In this document: positions 51,765-61,455 of the stretch, in pieces | Numbering within the stretch: the first letter of the stretch is position 1 | How the letters are laid out: each line of letters begins with the position of its first letter | Assembly (NCBI GenBank): GCA_013214355.1 | Contig: JABSSL010000018.1 | Location: forward strand, 1 to 64,000 | Source of the DNA: Saprospiraceae bacterium | Lineage (GTDB): Bacteria; Bacteroidota; Bacteroidia; Chitinophagales; Saprospiraceae | Reading direction: 5' to 3' | Length of the DNA stretch: 64,000 nucleotides | Program-made: the position numbers and the translations under genes | The notes under the pieces: generated by a model | What the model was told of the DNA's origin: nothing | The model's input: only the letters and a program-made list of their open reading frames with translations | Databases searched by the model: none

Positions 51765-53600
51765 ATGAAACAATTACTTTATCTCGGAATTTTAATCTTT
51801 GGGAGCCTGGCTTGCCAGGAAGTTCCCCCTACCACAGATGATCAGGAGCGATATGAAATGCGTGGATGGAATATATTATCCTCCCATCACTCGAACGGAA
51901 TGCGCACCATAGATACTGCTGCGGTGTATGGCGCTAATTATATTGAACTTAGTCATTATCAATTGTGTCATTTCCTAAAGGATCTTAGAAATGAGAAGAA
52001 TCGTTCGGCGGTGAATACACTTGCGAAAGAAGCACATGAAAGCGGTATAGAAAAAGTGTTTCTTTGGGATCATGCCTTCTATGAAATGGACTATTATCCT
52101 GATAAGTTTAAAGTGCCCGCAGATACAACGGAAGATTTTAAACACCACGCGAAACATTTTGAGGGAGGGGTTCACGAGCAACTAAACCTGGATGACCCTA
52201 CTTTCTGGCAGTGGGTGTATCAGGATTACGATAGCTTACTGGCTTTGGCCCCAGGCATTGACGGGATCACCCTTACCTTCATCGAAACGGGGACCTACGT
52301 TATCTACCAGCACTCAGAACGGCTGAAAACCAATGGGGAAAAGATTGCAGCCTTAGTGGATTCTTTGGCGGGCTATTTCATCGATCAAAAAGGACTTGAC
52401 CTCACCATCAGAACCTTTATCTATAACCAATTTGAGAAGGAGGCCATCCTTGATGCCATGCAACGCATTCGACACCCTGGGATTCGGGTAATGATGAAAA
52501 TGGTGCCGCACGACTGGTTTATGACCTATCCCTACCAAGATTTTGTCGAGGAGATACCTTTCCCCGTTATCATAGAATACGATGGTGGAATGGAATATGC
52601 TGGTGAGAATATCATTGCTAATCCCTTTGTGCAGTATTTCCGAGATGCTTTTTTACATTATCATCAATACGACAATGTGGTTGGCTATTGTATCCGGGCG
52701 GATCGCTTTGAAGAAACAACAGCCGTCGGTACGCCCGGAGAAATCAACTTTTATACCCTTTCTTCTCTAGTAGAAGATCCAACGCTAACGGCCGATGAAA
52801 TCACCACGAATTTCTTGAGGAAGAACTATGGACCTGAGACGGTACAATGGCTGCAGCCGGCCTTTGATTCCGCCTGGAACGTCATCATGGCTTCCATGTA
52901 CACCTTAGGGCTTCATCAAGCCAATCACTCACGCCTAAACCTTCACCGGCAGAATATTTATCAGACGCATACTACCGGAGAGTGGTATCGGCCAGATGAT
53001 CAGATGCGATTTGTCAAGCATGGCGTGAATAAGTGGTATCACAATTATAAGGATGTGGTGAATGGACTTGCCTTCCCGGCTCATAAAGCAGATACTACTG
53101 CTTTGTTCCGAGATTTGGCCTGGGTTGTTGATAGTAATTGGCTGGTGCCAAGGGAACAGTTTACGGTTGAATTGTTCGAGGATATGTTAACGGAAAAGCA
53201 ATATGCGATCGACCTAGCCCAGCAGAATCTTACTATGGTGGAGCATGCCCTGCCTTATATTAAGGATCCACAGATTGCCCAAGACTTATTTCATATTTTC
53301 GAAAGAACCTTACTCTTTACCAAAGAACGAAAAGCCGTACTGCAAGCAGTGTTTGGTTATCGCTTGTGGTGTAAAGATGAGGCCCTGCAAACAAAAGCCT
53401 TATTGCAATTGATCTGGGAAGGTTTAGAACAGGGCGATTCGCTGATTACGGCCATGGAAAACTATCCGGTACATGTACCACTGGGGCAGTGGAGATGGCA
53501 TCGTGATCGAGAAGCCTTTGATTATTATGTGCAGTCTATTACCAAAGATGGATGGGAATCCATAGGCCTTCAACGAGAGATCCTGCCACCTTTACAGTAA
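51765..53600 (+). CDS. Lipoprotein of unknown family, glycosidase-like TIM barrel suspected
   Basis: 611 residues with a lipobox (IFGSLAC, Cys17). The first two thirds read like a (beta/alpha)8 barrel: GANYIELSHYQLCHFLKDLR, AHESGIEKVFLWDHAFYEMD, GIDGITLTFIETGTYV, LTIRTFIYNQFEKEA, FPVIIEYDGGMEYAGE. Glu and Asp at strand ends could be catalytic. The last third is helical. It resembles alpha-glucuronidase-type barrels in style, but I cannot name a family. Its place between two sulfatases supports a role in breaking down the same polysaccharide, such as uronic-acid removal. Confidence 0.7.
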   Translation: MKQLLYLGILIFGSLACQEVPPTTDDQERYEMRGWNILSSHHSNGMRTIDTAAVYGANYIELSHYQLCHFLKDLRNEKNRSAVNTLAKEAHESGIEKVFLWDHAFYEMDYYPDKFKVPADTTEDFKHHAKHFEGGVHEQLNLDDPTFWQWVYQDYDSLLALAPGIDGITLTFIETGTYVIYQHSERLKTNGEKIAALVDSLAGYFIDQKGLDLTIRTFIYNQFEKEAILDAMQRIRHPGIRVMMKMVPHDWFMTYPYQDFVEEIPFPVIIEYDGGMEYAGENIIANPFVQYFRDAFLHYHQYDNVVGYCIRADRFEETTAVGTPGEINFYTLSSLVEDPTLTADEITTNFLRKNYGPETVQWLQPAFDSAWNVIMASMYTLGLHQANHSRLNLHRQNIYQTHTTGEWYRPDDQMRFVKHGVNKWYHNYKDVVNGLAFPAHKADTTALFRDLAWVVDSNWLVPREQFTVELFEDMLTEKQYAIDLAQQNLTMVEHALPYIKDPQIAQDLFHIFERTLLFTKERKAVLQAVFGYRLWCKDEALQTKALLQLIWEGLEQGDSLITAMENYPVHVPLGQWRWHRDREAFDYYVQSITKDGWESIGLQREILPPLQ

Positions 53601-53635
53601 GCTAGACAAGCTTGCTATCGAAAATTTCTAGTGCC

Positions 53636-55042
53636 ATGAAGAATGCTCAGTTGCGTCCATTTTTGTTCTATATCTTAGGCCTTTTAGTTGGGCTATCTGC
53701 TTGTCAGGAAGCAGAAACGACTGCTATTCCTCCAGCGAGTTCCAGCAAGGCCGCAGGCTCTAAACCCAATATTATCTTGTATTTAGCGGATGATCTGGGT
53801 TGGGGAGACCTAGGCTGCTATGGCCAACAGAAGATTCCTACCCCTCACCTAGATCGATTGGCACTGAATGGTATTCGTTTTACGGATGCTTATTGTGGCT
53901 CACCGGTTTGTGCCTCTTCTAGATCGACGCTACTGCAGGGACTTCACGCTGGACATGCGAGAGTCCGAAATAATCGCTCCATTGATAAACAAGAAGTTGA
54001 TCTCGTTGATAGTGATTACACAATGGCAGAAATGCTTAAGTCTGCTGGCTATGCCACGGGGCTTTTTGGAAAATGGGGACTAGGTAATGAAGGCGGGACG
54101 GGAATACCGAATTTACAGGGTTTTGATGAGTTTTGGGGATTCCTAAATCAGAGGCGAGCTCATTATTATTACGTCGATTCGCTATGGCACAACCAGGCCA
54201 AGATTCCAGTACCTTTGGACGAGAAAGCTCAATATGCTAGCGCAGATTGGTATTTCGACAAGGCTAAAGATTTTATCAAGCGAGAATCCCAAACAGATCG
54301 CCCCTTTTTCACTTACATTCCTACTCAGTTGCCCCATCTATACATGCCCTATGAACCTTGGGAAATCTACCAGGATAAACCCTGGCCAGAAGGAGATAAA
54401 CGTTGGGCCTCCATGATCTCCACCATAGATGCCCAGATAGGAGAGTTGATGGAACTAGTGGATAGTTTAGGACTTGCCGAAGAAACGATCATCCTCTTCT
54501 TAAGTGATAACGGAGGCGGTAGCGGGGAAAGAATCTTCTATCATGATGTTCGTTTCTTTAAATCCAATGGTGACTTTAAGGGAACCAAGCGGGATCTATA
54601 TGAAGGAGGGATCAGGGTTCCTTTGCTGATGCAATGGAAAGATGTAATTCCTGCTCAAAAGGTAAGCGCAGAGCCAGTTGCTTACTATGATCTAATGACT
54701 ACTTTGGGAGAACTGGCTGGTGTAGAAGTGCCCCAAACGGATGGAGAAAGTCTAGTGGATTTATTGACAGGGACTACCGATAACTTAGAAAGAGACTATT
54801 TATACTGGGAGTTTCCATACATGGATCAAGCCAACTCAAAGTTTGCTGTTCGGAAGGGAAAGTGGAAGGGGGTAAAGGAATGGGAAGGAGCTAAGCTACG
54901 GCTATATAATCTAGCCGAGGACCCTCAAGAGCTTTATAATTGGGCTAAGGAGTATCCACAGATCGCGGCTGAATTGGAAAAAATCATTACCCGAGAACAT
55001 ACACCCAGTCCCTTTTGGCCCCTGAAAAGTGAGTTGAAATAG
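53636..55042 (+). CDS. Second sulfatase, lipoprotein, variant active-site motif
   Basis: 468 residues from the ATG at 53636 (a TTG frame start at 53612 would add eight residues). Lipobox LVGLSAC. Sulfatase features: NIILYLADDLGWGDLGCYG, then the formylglycine site CASSRSTLLQG at Cys92, later GLFGKWGLGNEG and TIILFLSDNGG. The usual C-x-P/A-x-R has Ser at the third position here, an uncommon variant. Cys and Arg are kept, so activity is likely. It closes the cluster and differs in subfamily from the first sulfatase, suggesting two different sulfate positions are removed. Confidence 0.9.
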   Translation: MKNAQLRPFLFYILGLLVGLSACQEAETTAIPPASSSKAAGSKPNIILYLADDLGWGDLGCYGQQKIPTPHLDRLALNGIRFTDAYCGSPVCASSRSTLLQGLHAGHARVRNNRSIDKQEVDLVDSDYTMAEMLKSAGYATGLFGKWGLGNEGGTGIPNLQGFDEFWGFLNQRRAHYYYVDSLWHNQAKIPVPLDEKAQYASADWYFDKAKDFIKRESQTDRPFFTYIPTQLPHLYMPYEPWEIYQDKPWPEGDKRWASMISTIDAQIGELMELVDSLGLAEETIILFLSDNGGGSGERIFYHDVRFFKSNGDFKGTKRDLYEGGIRVPLLMQWKDVIPAQKVSAEPVAYYDLMTTLGELAGVEVPQTDGESLVDLLTGTTDNLERDYLYWEFPYMDQANSKFAVRKGKWKGVKEWEGAKLRLYNLAEDPQELYNWAKEYPQIAAELEKIITREHTPSPFWPLKSELK

Positions 55043-55620
55043 AAGGGGAGGGTTAGCAGTAAAAATTGGATTAAATAAAATTTTAAAATTTATATATAAT
55101 ATACTTGTTTGTGTTCGGTAGAATTCCTACATTTGACTTATTAGCGGGTCAATAGTGCCCGTCATACCACATGGTTCTCATCTAAAACAAAAAAACAGTG
55201 TATTCCCCTCATCTATAACAGCTGTTTATTTTTCAGTAAGATCACGATATAATTGCAACTATCGGCCCAGTTGGTCGTATAGAGTAGTATTCTTTCCAAA
55301 CACTATGTCCAAAAAATAGATGCACAATAGAAATGCTCAGCTCTAGCTGGGTGTGCGACTAGACCATTCCTCGGACAAACTTCACTAAGCAAACAAGCAA
55401 GACCATATTCCTAGATTGACAGCTGCAATCTGGAATGTCAATATTCCCCCTAAATATAGCTTAGTAAACAATACGCTTCCGTGTTGTCCTTACAGGCAAG
55501 ATCCATCGCCAACTCAATACATGTAACACACTAAGGTGGTTTGAATTCAACTATTCATTGCTTCATTAAGACGGGCAATGACAACTAATGCTTTATCTAA
55601 CACCAAACTAAGTTGAACAC
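55043..55620. other. Intergenic region upstream of the large protease
   Basis: 578 bp, AT-rich near its left end (TTTATATATAATATAC around 55090), with no supported gene, repeat or RNA. It should contain the promoter for the 1459-residue protease. No clear terminator was seen after the sulfatase. Confidence 0.4.
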
Positions 55621-58600
55621 ATGAAGCGTATCTCCGCGATCACCACCGTATGCATAGTATTGCTTTGCTGGACTGCCACTATTTCAGCCCAGGAAACTCA
55701 AGTATGGCATACCTTAACAAAAGAACAAGCTCCTACAAAGGTTAACAAAGGGAAAGAAACGAAAGAGGTCAGACGGCTTCAGTTAGATTTTGAAGCTTTT
55801 CGGGCCCAGTTATTTAACATTGGAAAGAAGGAAACAGCAGTGGTAGAATTGCCATTGCCTAACGGACAAAACGAAAAATTTCGGCTGAGAAATGCCTCCA
55901 TAATGGACGAGCGCTTGGCCAAAAAGTTCCCCGGAATACGTTCCTACGCAGGCCAAGGCCTGAAAGACCGCAGTGCCTTAGTGAGACTAGATATCAGTCA
56001 TAAAGGACTACATGCCATGATATCCTCAGGTACTGACCGGATGGTATTAATTGACCCCCTAGATCGACAAGATGTAACCATTTATCGATCCATTTATAAA
56101 ACGGCGGCTCCGGCCTCCAAACATGAGCATTTTCATTGCTCCTATAGCCCCATGAATGATGAAGCCCTTCCAAGATTTTTTGGAGGGCTTCAAAAAACTA
56201 ATCTGTGTACCTACAGAACTTATCGAATGGCCCTGGCTTGTACGGGCGAATATGCGGACTTCCACGGAGGAACTGTCCCTGATGTACTGGCGGCTATGAA
56301 CACCACGATGACCCGTGTAAACGGGATCTTGGAACGAGACCTTAATATCACTTTGGTCCTTGTGGCAGATAATGATCAGTTAATCTTCTTAGATGCAGAG
56401 ACTGATCCTTATACAAATGGTAGTGGCGGTGCGATGTTGGAGCAAAATCAGACCACCTGTGATGATATTATTGGTTCGGCCAATTACGATATAGGTCATG
56501 TATTCAGTACCGGGGGTGGCGGTGTGGCCTATCTCGCTTCCATATGTAAACCCTACAAAGCAGGTGGGGTTACAGGACAGCAATCCCCTTATGGCGACGC
56601 CTTTGACGTCGACTACGTTACGCACGAAATAGGGCACCAATTAGGTGCTAATCATACACAAAATAATGACTGTAATAGATTTGCTAATGCAGCTGTAGAA
56701 CCAGGTAGTGCATCTACGATCATGGGATACGCAGGTATTTGTTCCCCCAATGTACAATCCAATTCTGATGCCTATTTTCATGCCTTTAGTATCCAAGAGA
56801 TCAATGCCTATTTGGATTCAAACACAGGAAACAGTTGTGCTCAGGCTTGGGATAATGGTAATAGCCGTCCTTCCATTACTACTATGATAAACTACACCAT
56901 TCCGGCTAGAACCCCTTTTGTCCTTTCAGCCTCCGCTTCTGATCCTGATGGCGATGGACTGACCTATTGTTGGGAACAAATGGATCGTGAGATCGCATCC
57001 ATGCCCCCCCAACCCGGTAATACGGTCGGTCCTTGTTTTCGCTCTTATGCTCCCAGCACCAAAAAGCAGCGCTTTTTCCCGAATATGCATGACCTACTCA
57101 ATAATGATAGTAATGCCTGGGAAGTACTACCTGCTGTCTCGCGTACTTTGAATTTTGACTTGACGGTTCGCGATAATCAATTGGGTGGTGGCTGTATAGC
57201 GCAGTCTAGTGCAGAAATTGAAGTAATTGACACCGGTGCTCCCTTCCGTGTAGTGAAACCCAATGGTTTAAATAATTGGGTGGCACAAACTGTAGAGGAG
57301 ATTAAATGGGACGTGGCAGGGACGGATCAGGCACCAATTCTAGCCTCAGCGGTAGATATATTGTTATCTACGGATGGAGGTCATCACTTTGATATTGTCT
57401 TAGCAGAGCAAATACCTAACAATGGTGCAGCAGAGGTGATCGTACCTAGTATGCTTACGGATAGCTTGCGCATCATGATTAAGGCCAGTGAGAATATCTT
57501 CTTTGATATTTCTGATGAAAATTTTACGATCACGGGCCCTCAGGCGCTGACGGTTGAAGTGTCGGATAGCCCGATTAGTTGTGCAGGATCGACCGATGGA
57601 AGCTTATCAGCCGAAGTCTTCGGAGGTCAAGCTCCCTATACCTACCGTTGGTCTACCGGGAGCCAAAATGCTTCAATTGGTGATCTGGGGCCAGGAGAAT
57701 ACGGTCTGACGGTCACAGATGATGAAGGCACGTTCCTGACGGAAACCCTGCAAATAGATACCTTAAAACCCCTACAAATTGTACTCAGTGGTACAAATCT
57801 AACTTGCAATGAAAGTAACAGCGGGAGCATTCTCGCAATGGTGACCGGAGGTGTTCCACCTTACCAGTATGAATGGATAGGACCTGATGGCTATACTGGA
57901 AGTGGAGCCGAGATATCCGGCTTAGCAGGCGGTGAGTATCAGCTAACTGTAACAGATTACAGAGGCTGTCAAGAAATAGCTAGCATCAGTCTATTTGATC
58001 CTAATACACGCTTCTACTACGATGCGGATAAAGATGGATATGGAGATCCGGACAAGTGGCTGGACGCCTGTTTTGAACCAGATGGTTATGTGAAACAGGC
58101 TGGTGATTGTGCAGATGATAACAGTCATAGAAATCCGGGCGTGAAGGAGGTGTGTGATGGTGTAGATAACAATTGTGATGGGCAGATCGATGAAGGCTTT
58201 GATAGAAGCTGGTATTATCTAGATGCAGATGGGGATGGCTATGGAGACCCTGCCCAAGGCATCTTGGCTTGTATCATCCCGCCCAACTACACGCTAAATG
58301 ATCAGGACTGCCAAGACGCGGATAGCGCTGTATATCCTGGTGCTCCAGAGATCTGTGATGGGCAGGATAATGATTGCGACAATTTGACCGACGAAGGTGG
58401 ATGTCGCTTGGTGATGGAGCATGGAAATTTAAAGCGGGTAGGTGGTGAATGGCAGACCATCCACCTCCAATACGACTACGAATCCATGGTCATCGTTGCC
58501 AATGTGGTGCTAAACTCGGAACAGCAAATACCGGTGGTGACTCGGATAAGAACGATAGATCATAACTCTTTTGAAATAAAACTGCAAAATCCTGCTGGTG

Positions 58601-60000
58601 AGGAGGTAGGGTATTATGCGCTGACTTATTTCGTAGTGGAAGCAGGCACCTACACGGAGGCTGAGCATGGAATTAACTTGGAAGCCCATCGCTTTGAATC
58701 GAATATGGTATCCTCCGTGACGGCTTGGGAGTTAGATCCTCAAACCTATCAGAATACCTATCAGGAACCGGTGGTTATCGGTCAGGTGATGAGTTATAAT
58801 GACCCGAGATGGTCTTCCTTTTGGTCATCCTCTAAAACGGATCGAGCGAGCGCTGCCAATGTCCTAGGTTTTTCGATGGGACGGCAGGTGGGAGAGGATC
58901 CCGACACGGATCGATTAGCGGAAACCTTGGGATATGTCGTGATAGAGGCTGGTATGTACGAATTGAACGGCGTACATTTTTATGCTGCTCTTGGCGATGA
59001 TTCCATCCGAGGGGTGAGTAATAGTAGTCATGGCTATCCTTATGAAACGCCATTAGGCCAACTGGATTGTGCAGTAGCAAGTATGGCGACCATGAAAGGA
59101 TTGGATGGTGGTTTCCCCGTTCTTTTTACTGAAGATCCTTTCGGCCAGCGCAGCAAATTGATGCTAGCCATAGATGAAGATCAGATTGTAGATGAAGAGC
59201 GAAGTCACGATGGGGAGAGCGTATCCTTTTTGGCTTTTGGCAGCCCTCATCCAGGGATCAGCTATTGTGAAGCTGGAGCTACGAGCGCTGAGTATGAATG
59301 GATCGAATCGCTCAGCATCGGTGATATAACGCATCAAAGTGGGAACAATGGTGGTTACGGAGATTTTAGCGATATGGAGATCTACGCTGCTCGAGGAGAA
59401 GAAGTTTTGTTTAGCCTAATGCCAGGCACGACCACAAACAATTATCCAGAGTATTGGAATATTTGGATTGATTTCAACCAAGATGGTGACTTTATGGATG
59501 AGGAGGAGGTAGTCCTCGCATTGGAGAGTCATCGTGGCATGTATATCGGTCAATTTATGATCCCTCATTTTGCTAAGACGGGTCCAACCAAAATAAGGAT
59601 TGCAATGAAATGGGGAGACTTTTCGCCAGCCTGTGGAATAACTGGTTGGGGCGAGGTAGAGGATTACACCTTGGTGATTGAGCCCGCTTCAGAAGCTCGA
59701 ATTGAGCCATCGAATAAGAAGTTACCACCAGCTGCAATAGCTGGATTTAAGACCCAAATTTACCCCAACCCAACTTCGGATCTGTTAAATCTCAGTTGGG
59801 AGAAAGAAGGAATTCAATTGGCTCAGTGGCGATTGACAGATGTAAGTGGGAAAGTACTGCAGCAGCAGTCTTCGGGAGTCGAAGCGGAGGCGGGTAACAC
59901 AAGCATTCAGGTTGGACATTTACGAACAGGAATTTATTATCTAGTACTGATTGATCAAGAAGGTAAAAGAGAAACATTGCCTTTTGCCAAAGTACCATAA
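55621..60000 (+). CDS. Large mosaic secreted metalloprotease, T9SS cargo
   Basis: 1459 residues. A signal peptide ends near ATISAQ and is followed by a propeptide-like region. A reprolysin-like zinc protease domain (about 190-420) carries HEIGHQLGANH at 335-345. Two SprB-type repeats lie at about 641-710 and 718-785 (SCAGSTDGSLSAEVFGGQAP; LTCNESNSGSI). Two MopE-type metal-binding units follow at about 799-925 (YYDADKDGYGDP, CDGVDNNCDGQIDEG). An H-type-lectin-like segment (about 930-1210) and a GEVED domain (about 1214-1360) come next, then a T9SS type A tail from IYPNPTS at about 1380. It should act outside the cell on proteins or glycoproteins. Confidence 0.93.
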   Translation: MKRISAITTVCIVLLCWTATISAQETQVWHTLTKEQAPTKVNKGKETKEVRRLQLDFEAFRAQLFNIGKKETAVVELPLPNGQNEKFRLRNASIMDERLAKKFPGIRSYAGQGLKDRSALVRLDISHKGLHAMISSGTDRMVLIDPLDRQDVTIYRSIYKTAAPASKHEHFHCSYSPMNDEALPRFFGGLQKTNLCTYRTYRMALACTGEYADFHGGTVPDVLAAMNTTMTRVNGILERDLNITLVLVADNDQLIFLDAETDPYTNGSGGAMLEQNQTTCDDIIGSANYDIGHVFSTGGGGVAYLASICKPYKAGGVTGQQSPYGDAFDVDYVTHEIGHQLGANHTQNNDCNRFANAAVEPGSASTIMGYAGICSPNVQSNSDAYFHAFSIQEINAYLDSNTGNSCAQAWDNGNSRPSITTMINYTIPARTPFVLSASASDPDGDGLTYCWEQMDREIASMPPQPGNTVGPCFRSYAPSTKKQRFFPNMHDLLNNDSNAWEVLPAVSRTLNFDLTVRDNQLGGGCIAQSSAEIEVIDTGAPFRVVKPNGLNNWVAQTVEEIKWDVAGTDQAPILASAVDILLSTDGGHHFDIVLAEQIPNNGAAEVIVPSMLTDSLRIMIKASENIFFDISDENFTITGPQALTVEVSDSPISCAGSTDGSLSAEVFGGQAPYTYRWSTGSQNASIGDLGPGEYGLTVTDDEGTFLTETLQIDTLKPLQIVLSGTNLTCNESNSGSILAMVTGGVPPYQYEWIGPDGYTGSGAEISGLAGGEYQLTVTDYRGCQEIASISLFDPNTRFYYDADKDGYGDPDKWLDACFEPDGYVKQAGDCADDNSHRNPGVKEVCDGVDNNCDGQIDEGFDRSWYYLDADGDGYGDPAQGILACIIPPNYTLNDQDCQDADSAVYPGAPEICDGQDNDCDNLTDEGGCRLVMEHGNLKRVGGEWQTIHLQYDYESMVIVANVVLNSEQQIPVVTRIRTIDHNSFEIKLQNPAGEEVGYYALTYFVVEAGTYTEAEHGINLEAHRFESNMVSSVTAWELDPQTYQNTYQEPVVIGQVMSYNDPRWSSFWSSSKTDRASAANVLGFSMGRQVGEDPDTDRLAETLGYVVIEAGMYELNGVHFYAALGDDSIRGVSNSSHGYPYETPLGQLDCAVASMATMKGLDGGFPVLFTEDPFGQRSKLMLAIDEDQIVDEERSHDGESVSFLAFGSPHPGISYCEAGATSAEYEWIESLSIGDITHQSGNNGGYGDFSDMEIYAARGEEVLFSLMPGTTTNNYPEYWNIWIDFNQDGDFMDEEEVVLALESHRGMYIGQFMIPHFAKTGPTKIRIAMKWGDFSPACGITGWGEVEDYTLVIEPASEARIEPSNKKLPPAAIAGFKTQIYPNPTSDLLNLSWEKEGIQLAQWRLTDVSGKVLQQQSSGVEAEAGNTSIQVGHLRTGIYYLVLIDQEGKRETLPFAKVP

Positions 60001-60102
60001 GGAGGTTACAGTTAGACAAATAACCAAAATAGAATAACTCTACTCCATGTAAACCGCTTGTAAATCTCTTCCTTAAAAACCTCTAACTTACTGTTAAAGA
60101 GA

Positions 60103-60131
60103 GATGGCCCTTTGCTCAGCAAAGGGCCATC
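60103..60131. terminator. Bidirectional intrinsic terminator
   Basis: A perfect 13-bp stem (GATGGCCCTTTGC with GCAAAGGGCCATC) and a 3-nt loop TCA. On the plus strand GTATTTTC follows, on the minus strand a T-rich TCTCTTT. It separates the large protease from the convergent acyl-CoA dehydrogenase. Confidence 0.9.
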
Positions 60132-60159
60132 GTATTTTCTTAGATTGACAAATCTTCTT

Positions 60160-61308
60160 TTAGTCTTTCAGAATCTGGCGAGAGATAACCAACTTCTGAA
60201 TTTCTGAAGTACCCTCACCAATCGTACATAATTTAGCATCCCGATAGAATTTCTCTGCTGGGAAATCTTTTATGTATCCATACCCACCGTGGATTTGGAT
60301 TCCTTCATTGGCTACTTCTACGGCTGTTTCAGAGGCATAATACTTCGCCATAGCTGAAATTTTGGTCACTCTTTCCCCTTTATCCTTTAGGTTTCCAGCC
60401 TTTCGGGTAAGTAATTCAGAGGCTTCTATCTTAGTGGCCATGTCGGCAAGCTTGAAGCTAATGGCTTGGAAAGAAGAAATCGGCTTGCCAAATTGTTGGC
60501 GTTCCTTAGAGTACTTACGAGCTGCTTCGTAGGCTCCTTTGGCAATACCTAGGGATAAGGCTGCAATGGAAATACGGCCACCATCAAGGATTTTCAATGC
60601 CTGTACAAAACCTTCACCTTCTTCTCCTAGAATTTGACTCTTATGGACGCGGCAATTTTCAAAGATCATTTCTGCTGTCTCCGAAGCGCGCATACCGAGC
60701 TTATTCTCTTTTTTGCCAGCTTTAAATCCTGGGGTACCTCGCTCAATCACAAAGGCAGTCATTCCGTGACTATCTAGCAGTTCTCCAGTTCTAGCAATTA
60801 CTACGGCCACATCTCCACTGATACCGTGAGTGATGAAGTTTTTGGCGCCATTGAGCACATAATAGTCACCATCCCGCTCAGCTACACACTTCATTCGACC
60901 GGCATCGCTTCCCGTATTAGGTTCCGTAAGCCCCCACGCCCCGATCCATTGACCACTGGCCAATTTCGGTAAGTACTGATGCTTTTGCTCTTCAGTGGCA
61001 AAGGAAAGAATGTGGTTGGTGCAAAGTGAATTGTGGGCAGCTACAGACAAACCAATACTACCGCAAACTTTAGAGATTTCCTCCAAGATGGTAATGTATT
61101 CTTGGTAGCCCAATCCAGCACCTCCATAGATCTCTGGTACTAGAATACCCATAAATCCATATTCTCCCATTTTTCTGAATACGTCAACGGGAAAATGCTG
61201 GGTCTCGTCCCATTCCATTACATGAGGGCGGATATAATTTTCTGCAAAATCACGGGCACTTTCCATGATCATTTGCAGGTCCTCAGTGTATTCCACCTGT
61301 ACTGTCAT
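60160..61308 (-). CDS. Acyl-CoA dehydrogenase (short/medium-chain type)
   Basis: 382 residues, the classical length for short- or medium-chain acyl-CoA dehydrogenases. It has [30 protein letters not shown], the FAD-binding [10 protein letters not shown] and [20 protein letters not shown]. The catalytic region near the end is [19 protein letters not shown] followed by [10 protein letters not shown], with the conserved segment EGTSEI. It oxidises acyl-CoA to trans-2-enoyl-CoA in beta-oxidation and passes electrons to ETF. It is a single gene with its own terminator, and it is a standard enzyme, unlike the two atypical relatives at 13946 and 17188. Confidence 0.95.
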   Translation of the reverse strand: MTVQVEYTEDLQMIMESARDFAENYIRPHVMEWDETQHFPVDVFRKMGEYGFMGILVPEIYGGAGLGYQEYITILEEISKVCGSIGLSVAAHNSLCTNHILSFATEEQKHQYLPKLASGQWIGAWGLTEPNTGSDAGRMKCVAERDGDYYVLNGAKNFITHGISGDVAVVIARTGELLDSHGMTAFVIERGTPGFKAGKKENKLGMRASETAEMIFENCRVHKSQILGEEGEGFVQALKILDGGRISIAALSLGIAKGAYEAARKYSKERQQFGKPISSFQAISFKLADMATKIEASELLTRKAGNLKDKGERVTKISAMAKYYASETAVEVANEGIQIHGGYGYIKDFPAEKFYRDAKLCTIGEGTSEIQKLVISRQILKD

Positions 61309-61455
61309 AATTTGATGTTTTGTATATAGTTATAACGATTTGAGTCTAACAGTCGATTATAAATTCATGCAGTATTAAATGGAATTCAGCATAAAATGTT
61401 TACTGCACTACCAAAATTCCAGTCTAAATTTCGGCTTAAGCCACTTCGGTTGAAC

